33,731 nt of DNA from Pseudomonas citronellolis (GCF_029335315.1 NZ_JARJLT010000027.1:1-33731); one strand, 5' to 3'. Counted from the first letter of the stretch, positions 1 to 8,177 are shown. The notes: generated from the sequence alone by a model not told the origin. Made by a program: numbers and translations.

Positions 1-332
1 ACCCGCGCCGCCAGCCAGCCGCCGCCACGGCGCAAGGTGCGCACCGCCGCGCCACGGCCGACATCGGCGCCGCGCTGCGGGCGCGGCGGCCGCACCAGCA
101 GCAGCCAGAGGGTCTGGATCGTGCCGCGCAGCAGGTCGCCGAGGGTCGGCCGCTTGCCCGCCAGCTGCGGGTAGAACTCCCGGCGATGGCGTAGCACCCG
201 CTGCCACTGTGGCGAGTCCAGGCGCAGCAGCACCCAGGCCAGGGCCAGCGCGGCGCTGAGCACGGCGGCGGTGAAGCGCCGCGCGCCGCGCCGCCGGTAG
301 TCGCGGTAGGAGCCCACCCGCGCGGCGTTCAT
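1..332 (-). CDS. bcsA: Cellulose synthase catalytic subunit BcsA, N-terminal part
   Basis: Only about the first 110 residues are present; the gene runs off the left edge. The start (MNAARVGSYRDY) lies in an ATGA overlap with the stop of bcsQ, which fixes the start and implies translational coupling. A hydrophobic segment at about residues 21-39 fits the first membrane helix, and a second hydrophobic stretch (TLWLLLV) follows near residue 85. The glycosyltransferase and PilZ domains expected of BcsA (UDP-glucose polymerisation into beta-1,4-glucan at the inner membrane, activated by c-di-GMP) lie outside the window. The identification therefore rests mainly on position directly after bcsR-bcsQ and on the N-terminal character. 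Confidence 0.8.
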   Translation of the reverse strand, partial: MNAARVGSYRDYRRRGARRFTAAVLSAALALAWVLLRLDSPQWQRVLRHRREFYPQLAGKRPTLGDLLRGTIQTLWLLLVRPPRPQRGADVGRGAAVRTLRRGGGWLAAR

Positions 333-1057
333 CGCGCCGCGCCCCATTGCGCCATGCACCAGGTGGCCAGGCTGCGCACATCCTGGGCCGCCAGCGAGTC
401 GCCGGCGTAGTAGCCCAGCGGGCTCTTCCAGGCCAGCGCGCCGGCCATCGCCTCGTCGCGGTGCACCACCTGCGGCGCCAGGCGCCCGTCCAGGCGCTCG
501 CGCCAGAGCAGCAGGAGGTCGCGCTGCAACTGGCTGATCGGGTCGAAGCGGTTCAGCAGCAAGGGCCCCTCGCCCTCGCCTTCCAGGCTGAGCAGCGCAT
601 GGCAGGCCGCGTCCGCCTCGATCACCCGCAGGCGCCGCACCTCCTCGCCCAGCGCCGGCGCGCTCTGGCCCGGCAGCGCGGCCGGCAGGTCCAGCAGAAT
701 CCAGTCGAAGTGTCGGCGCAGCTGTTGCAGGCGCTGCGGCCAGAAGTCCGCAGCCGCCTGCACGCGCTGGTTCAGCGCGGCCAGTTCGACGCCGCCGAGG
801 CGGCCGTGGGGCAGCAGGTAGAGTTCGCCGACCACCTGCAGCAACGGCTCGCTCCAGGCGCCGCCGTCCAGCTCGGCGCGAGCCCAGCCTTCGGGCGCCT
901 CCAGCGCCAGGTTGCAATGCAGGCGCAGCAGGTTGCGCGGGCACAGGTCGAGCAGCAGCACGCGCTCGCCCAGCAGGCGCAGGGCGAAACCCAGCGCGGC
1001 TACCATCGAGGTGGTGCCGACGCCGCCGCGCAGACCGCTCAGCGCCAGTACCGTCAT
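329..1057 (-). CDS. bcsQ: Cellulose biosynthesis protein BcsQ (MinD/ParA-like ATPase)
   Basis: 242 residues, close to the length of Escherichia coli BcsQ. The N-terminus carries a deviant Walker A, RGGVGTTS at residues 10-17, in which the usual P-loop lysine is Thr. As I recall, E. coli BcsQ has the same RGGVGTTT form, so this is family-typical rather than decay. Further matches to the family are PRNLLRL near residue 40, ILLDLPAAL near 119 (Walker B region) and HRDEAMAG near 200. In enterobacteria BcsQ is needed for cellulose secretion and forms a complex with BcsR and BcsE at the synthase. Both ends overlap neighbours by 4 bases (bcsR upstream, bcsA downstream). Confidence 0.95.
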   Translation of the reverse strand: MTVLALSGLRGGVGTTSMVAALGFALRLLGERVLLLDLCPRNLLRLHCNLALEAPEGWARAELDGGAWSEPLLQVVGELYLLPHGRLGGVELAALNQRVQAAADFWPQRLQQLRRHFDWILLDLPAALPGQSAPALGEEVRRLRVIEADAACHALLSLEGEGEGPLLLNRFDPISQLQRDLLLLWRERLDGRLAPQVVHRDEAMAGALAWKSPLGYYAGDSLAAQDVRSLATWCMAQWGAAR

Positions 1058-1266
1058 ACGCGCTGCGCCTGCCGGTCGGCCTGGGCCTGACCGGGCCCGT
1101 GGGGGCCGGCGACGCCCTCGGTCTCGGCCAGCAGCGGCCAGCGCCGGCAGATCGCGTGCAGCTCCGACTCGCGGCTGATGTCGTGGTAATGCAGGCCCTC
1201 GTCGCCCAGCCGGGTTTTCAACTGGGCGATGTCGTCGCTGCGCCGCTGGCGGTCATCGGGTTCCAT
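1054..1266 (-). CDS. bcsR: Cellulose biosynthesis regulator BcsR
   Basis: 70 residues. The central signature, HDISRESELHAICRRWPLLAE, aligns with the E. coli BcsR segment containing YADISQ and KRWPLLAE. In E. coli, BcsR is a short protein that binds BcsQ and stabilises the cytoplasmic Bcs regulatory complex. The start ATG follows a good AAGGAG ribosome-binding site about 18 bases after the bcsG stop, and the stop overlaps the bcsQ start by 4 bases. The C-terminal 20 residues (GPGQAQADRQAQ) are low-complexity and specific to this strain or group. Confidence 0.88.
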   Translation of the reverse strand: MEPDDRQRRSDDIAQLKTRLGDEGLHYHDISRESELHAICRRWPLLAETEGVAGPHGPGQAQADRQAQRV

Positions 1267-1284
1267 GCTTGCTCCTTGGCACTG

Positions 1285-2880
1285 TCATTTCGGATACGGC
1301 ATCCACTGCGACTGCCCCTTGAGCCGCACGTAGGGCAGCCCCTGGTATTCCACCACCGCCGAATCGGAGTTCTCCGAGACCGCCGCGGTGCTCGGCAGGT
1401 CGTGGGTCAGTGCCGCCAGGTCGAGCGCCCCGCCCTGCTGGCCATAGAGCCGCGCGACCAGCTCGGAGAGCGCCAGGTAGCTGGCCGGGGTGGTGACGTG
1501 CAGCGGCCCCCGGTTGTTGTCCTCGCCCATGTTGATCAGCTTGATGCCCACCGGCACATGGGTGATCGAGCGCGACGGAATCTCGCGCATGCCGGAAATC
1601 TGCATGCGGTCGCCGTGCACCGCCGCGCCGTGCTCGGGCACCAGCACCAGGGCCACGCGCCGGCCGCTCTTGTGCAGCAGGTCGATGAAGCTTTCCATGT
1701 CGCCGAGGAAGGTCTTCGCGCGTTCCTGGAACGAGGCGCGCCGGGTGCTGCCGTCGGGGTTGGTGATGCGGTTGCCGTCGTGCAGGGTGATGGTGTTGTA
1801 GAACAGCGAGATCGCCGGCTTCTGCTCCTTCACCCGGTGTTCCCACCAGGCATGCAGCACGTCGAGGTCGCGGGCGATGTTGGCGCCGTCGTAGGCCTTG
1901 AGCGCGGCCGGGAAGTCGTCGCTGTCCATCAGCCGCTGCGGCAGGTGCTGGCCGGCGAGGAAGGTCAGGTATTTGCGGGTGATCGGGCCGTTGTGGTTGA
2001 GCATCAGCTCGGGGCTGTAGCCGAGCTTGGCGAGGTTGTCGAAGAGCATGCACTGCTCGTTCGCCGCCTCGTACAACTGCACGTGGCGCGGCTGCCCGCA
2101 GCTGGCGCGGAGCATGCGGATGGCCGCCGGGCCGCTGTAGGAGGTGGCCGAGTTGAAGTTGTCGAAGACGATGTTCATCCGCCGGAACAGCGCGTTGTCG
2201 CGCATGCCGGCGTCCTCTAGGTCGTCCCAGGCCAGCGAGCAGACGTTGAGCACCAGCAGGTCGAACGGCTCGCCCTTGTCGTTGCGTCCGGGGAAGCGCG
2301 TCATCTTGCCGGCCTGGTCGCGGTAGAACTGGTCGACGAAGGCGTCGATGGCGTTGCTCTCGGCCACCTGCCCGCCACCGGCCTGTGCCCCGTCGGCGCT
2401 GGCCACCTGCACCGGGCCGACGTTGAACGCCGGCAGCGCGCCGGCCAGGTACACCCACAGCAGCAGCGCCACGTTGAGCAGGGTCAGGCGCAGCCAGGGG
2501 GCGATAAACAGGTAGCCGAGGATCAGCGCGAAGACCACGCCGATCACGTCCCAGTTGACGAAGCGGCTGAGCAGGTCGGCCACGTATTCCCAGCTGAAGG
2601 CCAGCACCTCGGACTGCTCGAACAGCCGGCGGAACGGCGGGTACCAGGTGTCCTTGTAGAACAGCGCCACGCCCAGCGGCACCGCGATCACCTGACGCAG
2701 GCGCGGCAGCCAGACACCCGGCAGCGGCAGCAGCAGGCCGGTGGCGAACAGCAGGTTGAGCAAGGCGTGGAAGTCCAGCAGGCCCATCCACAGCAACATG
2801 AACTTGGCGAGGAAATACAGGTTCCACAGCCCCAGCTCGGGCCACTGCCATACCCGCCGCGAGGCCAAGGCTTCACTCAT
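1285..2880 (-). CDS. bcsG: Cellulose phosphoethanolamine transferase BcsG
   Basis: 531 residues. The frame is open further upstream, but the start at 2880 (MSEALASRRVWQWPELG) is preferred because a GAGGAG site sits just before it and its overlap with the bcsF end is only 8 bases. The N-terminal third has about four or five membrane helices (for example 25-52, 64-80, 112-128, 132-150). The periplasmic alkaline-phosphatase-fold domain follows. NVCSLAWDD (C214) matches the zinc-ligand region, TSYSGP (S249 by alignment) the proposed nucleophile, and VPEHG (E416, H417) the metal site. In E. coli BcsG adds phosphoethanolamine to cellulose in the periplasm. All recognisable catalytic motifs are retained. 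Confidence 0.95.
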   Translation of the reverse strand: MSEALASRRVWQWPELGLWNLYFLAKFMLLWMGLLDFHALLNLLFATGLLLPLPGVWLPRLRQVIAVPLGVALFYKDTWYPPFRRLFEQSEVLAFSWEYVADLLSRFVNWDVIGVVFALILGYLFIAPWLRLTLLNVALLLWVYLAGALPAFNVGPVQVASADGAQAGGGQVAESNAIDAFVDQFYRDQAGKMTRFPGRNDKGEPFDLLVLNVCSLAWDDLEDAGMRDNALFRRMNIVFDNFNSATSYSGPAAIRMLRASCGQPRHVQLYEAANEQCMLFDNLAKLGYSPELMLNHNGPITRKYLTFLAGQHLPQRLMDSDDFPAALKAYDGANIARDLDVLHAWWEHRVKEQKPAISLFYNTITLHDGNRITNPDGSTRRASFQERAKTFLGDMESFIDLLHKSGRRVALVLVPEHGAAVHGDRMQISGMREIPSRSITHVPVGIKLINMGEDNNRGPLHVTTPASYLALSELVARLYGQQGGALDLAALTHDLPSTAAVSENSDSAVVEYQGLPYVRLKGQSQWMPYPK

Positions 2881-3076
2881 GCAGCGGCTCCTCGGGGTCT
2901 TCCTCTTCTTCGTTGCGGCGCACCTTGCGCCAACCACGCCCGACCAGGTGGCGCAGCGGCAACTGCCGGCGCAGCCACGGCGCCAGACGCTGGAGCACGG
3001 CGAACAGCAGCATCGCCGCCGGCGCGGTGAGCAGCGCGGTCAGGGCAATCACCCAGAGCAGCGCCTGCTGGGTCAT
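2873..3076 (-). CDS. bcsF: BcsF, single-pass membrane anchor for BcsE
   Basis: 67 residues starting MTQQALLWV. One membrane helix spans about residues 6-29. It is followed by a very basic segment (LRRQLPLRHLVGRGWRKVRR) and an acidic tail (NEEEEDPEEP). E. coli BcsF has the same plan of one helix plus a basic cytoplasmic tail, and recruits BcsE to the membrane. The start overlaps the bcsE stop as ATGA and the end overlaps the bcsG start by 8 bases. Identity rests on topology and on position between bcsE and bcsG; sequence similarity of such short proteins is weak. Confidence 0.85.
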   Translation of the reverse strand: MTQQALLWVIALTALLTAPAAMLLFAVLQRLAPWLRRQLPLRHLVGRGWRKVRRNEEEEDPEEPLHE

Positions 3077-4692
3077 GGCCGCGCTCCCAGGCTGGCCAGG
3101 CTCGCCGGCTGCGGCCGCAGGGCCTGGAACACCTCGTTGTCGGCCGCCGCGCGCTGCGGGTCGGTGGCCAGCGCCGGGGCCGTCGGGATGCTGTCGGACT
3201 GGAACTCGGCGCCGGGCAGCACGCTGTAGGGCGTGACCGTCTCGTAGCCGGCCAGCACCTCCTGCCACGGCAGGCGCAGCACGTTGCGCAACGCCGGCTC
3301 GATGGCCGAGGCACTGCAGGCGAACAGGAACAGGTACAGGCGCCCACCGGCGACGCAGGTGATATCGCCGTTGCGCCGCAGCACCAGCTCGGCCAGCACC
3401 TGCTCGGCGTCCAGCGCCGGCAGCGGTTGCAAGCGCAGCAACTGGTTGCGCACCTCGGTACCGGCGGTGTTATCGGTCATCTTCTTCACCGCTGCGGCGA
3501 AGGCCCGTGGCGACAGGCTGCCGCGCACCTCCAGCGGCCGCAGGCGCTGCAGCACCGCCGAGGGCTCGGCCGCCAGGTCGCGGCGCCAGCGGTGACCCTG
3601 GACCGAGCGCAGCAGGGTGAGGAAGCGCAGGAAAGGCGTGCCGGCCGGCACTATCAGGTTGGCGCCATTGGCCAGCAGCAGCTGTTCGTCGTTCTGCCGC
3701 AGGCTCGGCAGCATCTCCCGCACCACCAGCTTGAGCGAGCGCCCGCAGTGCTTGCGCAGGCGGTGCAGGTCGCCGGCCAGCGCCGGCACCTCGTCGCTGC
3801 TGCCGAGGGCGAAGACGACGGTGGCCACCTGCGCCTGCAGGGCCTCGTCGAGCAGCGCCTGGTCGTCGCCGAACACCTGCCATTGCGCGGTGGGCGGCGC
3901 TTCGCCGCCAAGGGCGTCGGCCTGGGCCAGCACCTGGCGCTGGTCGTCGGCGGTGGGTGGCGCGCTGTCCACCTCGGGGGCTTCCTCGGCGCGCAGGCCC
4001 TCGCCTTCGCGCGGCAGCAGGAAGTCGCGCGGGCCGTTGACCCCGGCCTCGTTGCTCCAGAAATGTTGCAGCAGGTGCCGTGCGCCCTGGGCGATGTAGA
4101 TCTGCCCGACACCGGACACGCAGTCGTTGTAGCGCAGCAGCATGTCGAACAGCGCCGGCGGCGGCTGGTCGCCGACCACCAGCAGGGTGCTGCGCACCGC
4201 CGCCAGCCAGGCCTGGGCGCGGCGGCACCAGTTGGCCAGGGACTCGGCGACCATCTCGTCCCAGTCCTTGAGCGATACGCGGATCACCCAGAGCGCGTCG
4301 TCGCCGCCGCGTACCCGAGGCACATCCTTGTTCAGCGCCTGGATCAGTCGCACCGGCGGTCGCGGCTTCAGGTCGAACAGGCCGAGGCGGCCGGGGCCCT
4401 GGTTTTCGGGAATGCTCGCCACCAGTTCGCGCGCCGCGCCGGCAGCGTTCACCAGCACCGCGCGCGTCGCCACCGGCTGCGCGGCCAGCACCTGGCGGCA
4501 CAGACGGTCGGCGGTTTCCTGCGTCTCGCAGGTCAGCCAGTAGAGGCCGCCGACGCGCATGCCGGCCTGTCTGTCGGGCAGGCCGGGCACGGCCAGGGTC
4601 GATGCGAACAAGTGGAGCCACCTCCCTGATGGCAGGCGCGTGAACGGAAGGTCCCTCGGCAGGCGCGCGCCCGGCGGGAAAACGAGTGCCAC
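3073..4692 (-). CDS. bcsE: Cyclic-di-GMP-binding protein BcsE
   Basis: 539 residues, slightly longer than E. coli BcsE. Shared landmarks are HWQVF-like AQWQVFGDD in the middle, ATVVFALGSSDEVPALA, LLLANGANLIVPAGTPF and LEVRGSLSPRAF. The C-terminal GGDEF-like domain has an I-site-type RxGD motif, RNGD at residues 440-443, used in E. coli BcsE to bind c-di-GMP. The start is a GTG at 4692; no in-frame ATG occurs until about residue 44, which would remove conserved N-terminal sequence. It is the first gene of the minus-strand bcsEFGRQA order. In E. coli bcsEFG is a separate operon divergent from bcsRQABZC, so here the two blocks appear fused. Confidence 0.93.
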   Translation of the reverse strand: MALVFPPGARLPRDLPFTRLPSGRWLHLFASTLAVPGLPDRQAGMRVGGLYWLTCETQETADRLCRQVLAAQPVATRAVLVNAAGAARELVASIPENQGPGRLGLFDLKPRPPVRLIQALNKDVPRVRGGDDALWVIRVSLKDWDEMVAESLANWCRRAQAWLAAVRSTLLVVGDQPPPALFDMLLRYNDCVSGVGQIYIAQGARHLLQHFWSNEAGVNGPRDFLLPREGEGLRAEEAPEVDSAPPTADDQRQVLAQADALGGEAPPTAQWQVFGDDQALLDEALQAQVATVVFALGSSDEVPALAGDLHRLRKHCGRSLKLVVREMLPSLRQNDEQLLLANGANLIVPAGTPFLRFLTLLRSVQGHRWRRDLAAEPSAVLQRLRPLEVRGSLSPRAFAAAVKKMTDNTAGTEVRNQLLRLQPLPALDAEQVLAELVLRRNGDITCVAGGRLYLFLFACSASAIEPALRNVLRLPWQEVLAGYETVTPYSVLPGAEFQSDSIPTAPALATDPQRAAADNEVFQALRPQPASLASLGARP

Positions 4693-4851
4693 GCGCCCTG
4701 GGTGGAACGGGTCAACTCCACTGACTGTAGTTGTATTCCTAGGATTTGCCTGGGAAAAAACCTAGGAAAGCCCGTGCCAGAGGCCGCGCCGCTCGACGCC
4801 GGGGCCGGCGTCGTATACAAGCTGTGCAACCTTCAGACCGGAGCCCCCTGG
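4693..4851. promoter_or_regulatory. Divergent intergenic region upstream of bcsE
   Basis: The region contains a dyad GTCA-N7-TGAC at 4711-4725 (gtcaactccactgac). It resembles the FleQ box of Pseudomonas (GTCA-N6-TGAC as I recall) but has one extra spacer base. Two CCTAGG palindromes lie 23 bases apart at 4738-4743 and 4761-4766. An inverted repeat, GACGCCG-GGGC-CGGCGTC, lies at 4795-4812, followed by GTATAC at 4814-4819. A promoter for the minus-strand bcs operon, and probably one for the plus-strand membrane protein, should lie here. The assignment to FleQ is a guess. Confidence 0.35.
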
Positions 4852-5295
4852 ATGCCCTCCGCCGCCGCTTCTTCGTTGCGCCCCTGGCTGGTGCGCTGGC
4901 TCTACGCCGCCGCCGTGGTCCACCTACTGGTCGGCCTGACGCTGACCTGGCTGGGCGACGCCACCGTCTTCGAGCCCTACCACCGTGGCATCGAGGCCGC
5001 CTTCGCCGGCGTGGCGCCGCCCTCGCGGCCGCTGCAGTTGTGGTGGATCGCCCTGTTCGGCGCCACCCTGCAGGCCTACGCGGTGTACCTGGGCGCGCTC
5101 ACCTGGCTCGGCGCGCGCACCCGCCAGCCGGCGGCCTGGGCCTGGCTCGCGGCCGGCATCCTGTTGTGGGCGCCGCAGGACATCGCGGTGTCGCTGCAAC
5201 GCGGCATCCACACGCACCTGTGGGTCGACCTGGGCGCCCTCGCCCTGCTCCTGCCGCCGCTGTTCTGGTTGTACCGCCACGACGCGCGGGGCTGA
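4852..5295 (+). CDS. Small four-helix membrane protein, function unknown
   Basis: 147 residues from the ATG at 4852 (MPSAAASSLRPW). The frame is open further upstream, but that extension runs through the bcs promoter region and looks non-coding. Four hydrophobic segments are visible: about 13-33 (LYAAAVVHLLVGLTLTWLG), 60-83, 90-108 and 120-138 (LGALALLLPPLFWLY). I do not recognise a family. The gene stands alone, divergent from bcsE and convergent with thiM, which ends 4 bases after it. Nothing ties it functionally to either neighbour. Confidence 0.75.
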   Translation: MPSAAASSLRPWLVRWLYAAAVVHLLVGLTLTWLGDATVFEPYHRGIEAAFAGVAPPSRPLQLWWIALFGATLQAYAVYLGALTWLGARTRQPAAWAWLAAGILLWAPQDIAVSLQRGIHTHLWVDLGALALLLPPLFWLYRHDARG

Positions 5296-5298
5296 GCC

Positions 5299-6162
5299 TC
5301 AGGCGCTGGACTGCACCGCCATCAGCCGCGCGCGCTGGCGCAGCAGGTCGGCGTCCACGGCGTCCAGCGCGTCGATGAAGGCCACGGCGAAGGAGCCCGG
5401 CCCGCGACTCGCCGCCTCGGCGACCTCCGAGGCCACGGCGAAGTGCACGTGGGCGGCGGCCAGCGCGGTGAAGGCGTCCACCGCCACCGCCGCGTAGGCG
5501 CCGACCAGCGCGCCCAGGGCGCAGCCGGAAGCCGTCACCCGCGGCAGCCAGGCGCTTCCGCCGCCGATGCGCAACAGGCGCGGCACGGCGCTTTCGGCGG
5601 ACTCGCCGACCCAGCCCAGCAGGTGGTCCACCGCCCCGGACGCGGACACCGCCTGGCAATGACGCAGCAGCTCCACCGCCGCCGGCACCGCGCGGGCCGG
5701 GTCGTCGGAGCTGTCGAAGCCCGGCGCGCCCTGCCCCAGCCCGGCCAGGCCGATGATCTCCGAGGCGTTGCCACGCACCACCGCCGGCCGCTGCTGCAGC
5801 AGCTCGGCGGCGACCCCGCCGCGCCACGGCAAACCGCCGGCGCCGATCGGGTCGAGCACCCAGGGTGTGCCGTGGGCGGCGGCCGCCCGCACCGCCTGGC
5901 GCATGCCCTCGACCTGGGCGCTGGTGGGCGTGCCCAGGTTGACCAGCACCGCCCCGGCCACCCGCGCGAAGCCGGCGGCCTCCTCCGGGTTGTCGACCAT
6001 CGCCGGTGACGCCCCGGCGGCCAACAGCACGTTGGCCATGAAGTTCGCCGACACCACGTTGGTCAGGCACTGCACCAACGGCCGCGCGGCGCGCAGCTCA
6101 GCGTGGGCGGCGACGATGGAATCGAGGCTGGGCAGGAACCTGGCGGGTATTGCTGAAGGCAT
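5299..6162 (-). CDS. thiM: Hydroxyethylthiazole kinase ThiM
   Basis: 287 residues, normal for the family. The enzyme phosphorylates 4-methyl-5-(2-hydroxyethyl)thiazole in thiamine salvage. Diagnostic segments are CLTNVVSANFMANVLLAAGA at residues 32-51, DPIGAGG at 104-110, GNASEI at 131-136 and VTASGCALGALVGA near 209-222. C214 sits at the position of the conserved active-site cysteine. No thiamine biosynthesis partner (thiD, thiE) is adjacent. The short leader shows no recognisable TPP riboswitch, so the gene seems constitutive or controlled by an unseen site. Confidence 0.94.
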   Translation of the reverse strand: MPSAIPARFLPSLDSIVAAHAELRAARPLVQCLTNVVSANFMANVLLAAGASPAMVDNPEEAAGFARVAGAVLVNLGTPTSAQVEGMRQAVRAAAAHGTPWVLDPIGAGGLPWRGGVAAELLQQRPAVVRGNASEIIGLAGLGQGAPGFDSSDDPARAVPAAVELLRHCQAVSASGAVDHLLGWVGESAESAVPRLLRIGGGSAWLPRVTASGCALGALVGAYAAVAVDAFTALAAAHVHFAVASEVAEAASRGPGSFAVAFIDALDAVDADLLRQRARLMAVQSSA

Positions 6163-6229
6163 GGACGCTCCGGGAGCTGGGGGGGAATCGGCCTAATCTA
6201 CCCGTTCCCGGCGCGCCCCGCAGCGTCCG

Positions 6230-7264
6230 TCACTGCCCGCCCGGCGTGGCCCCGGCGCCAGCGACCCCGGCTTCCACCTGGGTCGACATATAGTGCACGC
6301 CGGCCAGTACGCCGCTCTGGCCGTTGCCCATCAGCGCCAGCCAGTGCTGGTCGAAGGCCTCGTTGAGGTCCTTGCGCAGCTGCGCTTCCAGTTGCGGGCG
6401 GTCGCGGTCGCGGGAGAAGGCGGTGAAGCCGGTGCTGGCCAGCGACAGCGCGGCGCCGGCGACCTTGCCCACCGCCGAGGCGATGGCGCCCACCGCGCCG
6501 CTGACGGTGACCTCGTTCAGGAGTTTTTCGCTGGTGCGCTTGGCCACGGCGGAAACGCCGGTGTCCGGCGACTCCACGTCCACTCCGGTGCGCGCGCCGG
6601 TGTCGTGGATCTGCGCGATCAGCGCCTGGTAGGCCGGCAACTCCTGCGGCTTGCGCGCGCGCAGCAGCTGGTACAGCGAGGCGTCGCGGGCCGGCGGCGG
6701 GCCCAGGGCGATGACCGGGATGGCCTGCAGGCGCTGGTCCAGCTGCGCGCGGGGCACGCCCAGGCGTTCGGGCATCGCGTCGACCTCGCCGGCGAGGTTC
6801 TGCAGGTAGTAACGGGTGGCGGATTCCATCACGGCGTCGGGGTCGATCTGCTTGGCCACCGGGGCCAGCACGCGGCGCTGGTACTGCTCCTGGAGGTAGA
6901 CCGCCAGGCGGTTCACCGCCGGCGACTTCTCGCTGTCGCCGAGCTTGTACCAGGCCACGCGGATGCCGAGGAACTGCTGGGTCCAGTAGCCGGAGAACCA
7001 GGGGATGAAGTCGCTGTCGGTGCGCTGGTAGACCAGGTCCATCCAGCTTTCCATGGCGTTCTGCGCGTATTCCTCGGCCTTGTCGCTGGCGGCCATGGAG
7101 GCGGCGGCCAGGTCGCGATCGACCTGCTCCCAGGTCGCCGGGGTCACCGGCGCCGGCGCGACCGGGGCCGGGTGCCGGCCGGCGCAGGCCGCCAGCGCGA
7201 GCAACGCCGCCAGCAGCAGGCAGCCCAGCGGCCACCTGGCCGCGCTCCCGGTTCGCCTGAGCAT
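6230..7264 (-). CDS. Predicted lipoprotein, function unknown
   Basis: 344 residues from the ATG at 7264 (MLRRTGSAARW). A GGAGGG site sits about 9 bases before it, which makes this start better than the in-frame upstream one. A type II signal peptide is clear: basic N-terminus, hydrophobic core and lipobox LAAC with C27 as the lipidated residue. The mature protein starts with a Pro/Ala-rich linker and is then mostly helical. A glycine/alanine-rich hydrophobic stretch near residues 260-295 (VSGAVGAIASAVGKVAGAAL) could insert in a membrane. No enzyme motif is visible. Membrane attachment is well supported; the role is not. Confidence 0.78.
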   Translation of the reverse strand: MLRRTGSAARWPLGCLLLAALLALAACAGRHPAPVAPAPVTPATWEQVDRDLAAASMAASDKAEEYAQNAMESWMDLVYQRTDSDFIPWFSGYWTQQFLGIRVAWYKLGDSEKSPAVNRLAVYLQEQYQRRVLAPVAKQIDPDAVMESATRYYLQNLAGEVDAMPERLGVPRAQLDQRLQAIPVIALGPPPARDASLYQLLRARKPQELPAYQALIAQIHDTGARTGVDVESPDTGVSAVAKRTSEKLLNEVTVSGAVGAIASAVGKVAGAALSLASTGFTAFSRDRDRPQLEAQLRKDLNEAFDQHWLALMGNGQSGVLAGVHYMSTQVEAGVAGAGATPGGQ

Positions 7265-7643
7265 CCGACCGCCCTCCGACCCGGCGCCCGCCCGCACATC
7301 GGGCGCGCCACGGGTCTCTTCACCTTACCCCCGGTGAAGGGTGCTGGCCGGTGGTCCGGACGCGCGGCGGTCTCAAGGCCGGGTGCCGCGCGATTGAGAT
7401 CCGCAGCGAGGTGTTCGCGAGCAAGCTCGCTCCTACAAGGGTGGAGCAGGTCGGTGGCTACGGTGCTTCGGGTTGGCGCCGCGCCCTCTCCCCAGCCCTC
7501 TCCCGCAAGCGTGAGAGGGAGTAGTTCGGTGTGCGTGGGAAGTCAGGCGTCATCCGGCCAGAGCGACCTTCTGCGGTTGCTTTTCGTAGGAGCGAGCTTG
7601 CTCGCGAACCGGGCCAGCAGCGGGTACGGTGATGGGCGACGGT
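7265..7643. other. Gene-free stretch holding REP sequences
   Basis: This interval of about 380 bases has no convincing gene. It holds two copies of a Pseudomonas REP sequence in opposite orientation (7414-7437 and 7585-7608) and, between them, a GA-rich hairpin (CCCTCTCCC-gcaagc-GTGAGAGGG, 7496-7519). These are described separately. Confidence 0.7.
7414..7608. repeat. Inverted pair of REP sequences (REPIN-like)
   Basis: The left copy at 7414-7437 reads TTCGCGAGCAAGCTCGCTCC followed by TACA. The right copy at 7585-7608 is its reverse complement (GTAGGAGCGAGCTTGCTCGC then GAA). Each is itself a palindrome around GCGAGCAAGCTCGC with a GTAGGAG flank, the hallmark of Pseudomonas REPs mobilised by RAYT proteins. 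The outward distance of about 195 bases is longer than a typical REPIN. The inserted GA-rich hairpin at 7496-7519 accounts for part of that. This family differs from the AAAAGGGGACAG family in the right half of the window. Confidence 0.8.
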
Positions 7644-8177
7644 TCAGTCGAAGGCCACCACGGCGCTGGGCAGCACGTCCAGGCGCGGGGCGAAGCTGCT
7701 CATGCGGGTGAACACGTCATTGTGGTGGGCGATGATCTGCTCGGCGCTCAGCACGCTGTCCATCGTGGTGTGGGCGTCCGCCGCCAGCACCACGTCGTAG
7801 CCCTCGGCCAGGGCGCGGCGCACCGTGGTGTCGACGCAGAAGTCGGTCTGCATGCCGCAGATCACCAGGCCGGTGATGCCGCGCTCGCGCAGCAGCGCGC
7901 CCAGCCCGGTGCCGTTGAACGAGTCCGGGGTGGTCTTGCGCACCCGCGCCTCGCCCTCCTCGGCATGCAGCGCCGGGGCCAGCTGCCAGCCGTCGCTGGC
8001 GTAGCGGAAGTCGCCCTCCGGCTCTTCGTGCTGGACGAAGATCACCGGCACGCCAAGGGCGCGGGCGCGTTCACTCAGGCTGTTGATGCGAGCGACCACG
8101 CCGGTGTGGTCGAAGCAGGCGTCGGCGCCGCCGCACAGGGCGTGCTGGACGTCGATGATGAGCAGTGCGATGGACAT
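7644..8177 (-). CDS. Isochorismatase-family cysteine hydrolase
   Basis: 177 residues. The catalytic triad of the family can be placed: D9 in LLIIDVQ, K81 in VRKTTPDSF, and C114 in CGMQTDFCVDTT, with the cis-peptide region before it. The family hydrolyses amides, N-carbamoyl compounds, nicotinamide or vinyl ethers. The substrate cannot be read from sequence, and neighbours (a REP-filled gap and a PaiB-like protein) do not help. The gene is monocistronic on the minus strand with an ATG at 8177 preceded by a purine-rich sequence. Confidence 0.9.
   Translation of the reverse strand: MSIALLIIDVQHALCGGADACFDHTGVVARINSLSERARALGVPVIFVQHEEPEGDFRYASDGWQLAPALHAEEGEARVRKTTPDSFNGTGLGALLRERGITGLVICGMQTDFCVDTTVRRALAEGYDVVLAADAHTTMDSVLSAEQIIAHHNDVFTRMSSFAPRLDVLPSAVVAFD

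Noticed and set aside
6163-6229. TPP riboswitch before thiM
   Set aside because: The space upstream of thiM is short and lacks the conserved CTGAGA-type core and pairing, so no riboswitch is claimed.
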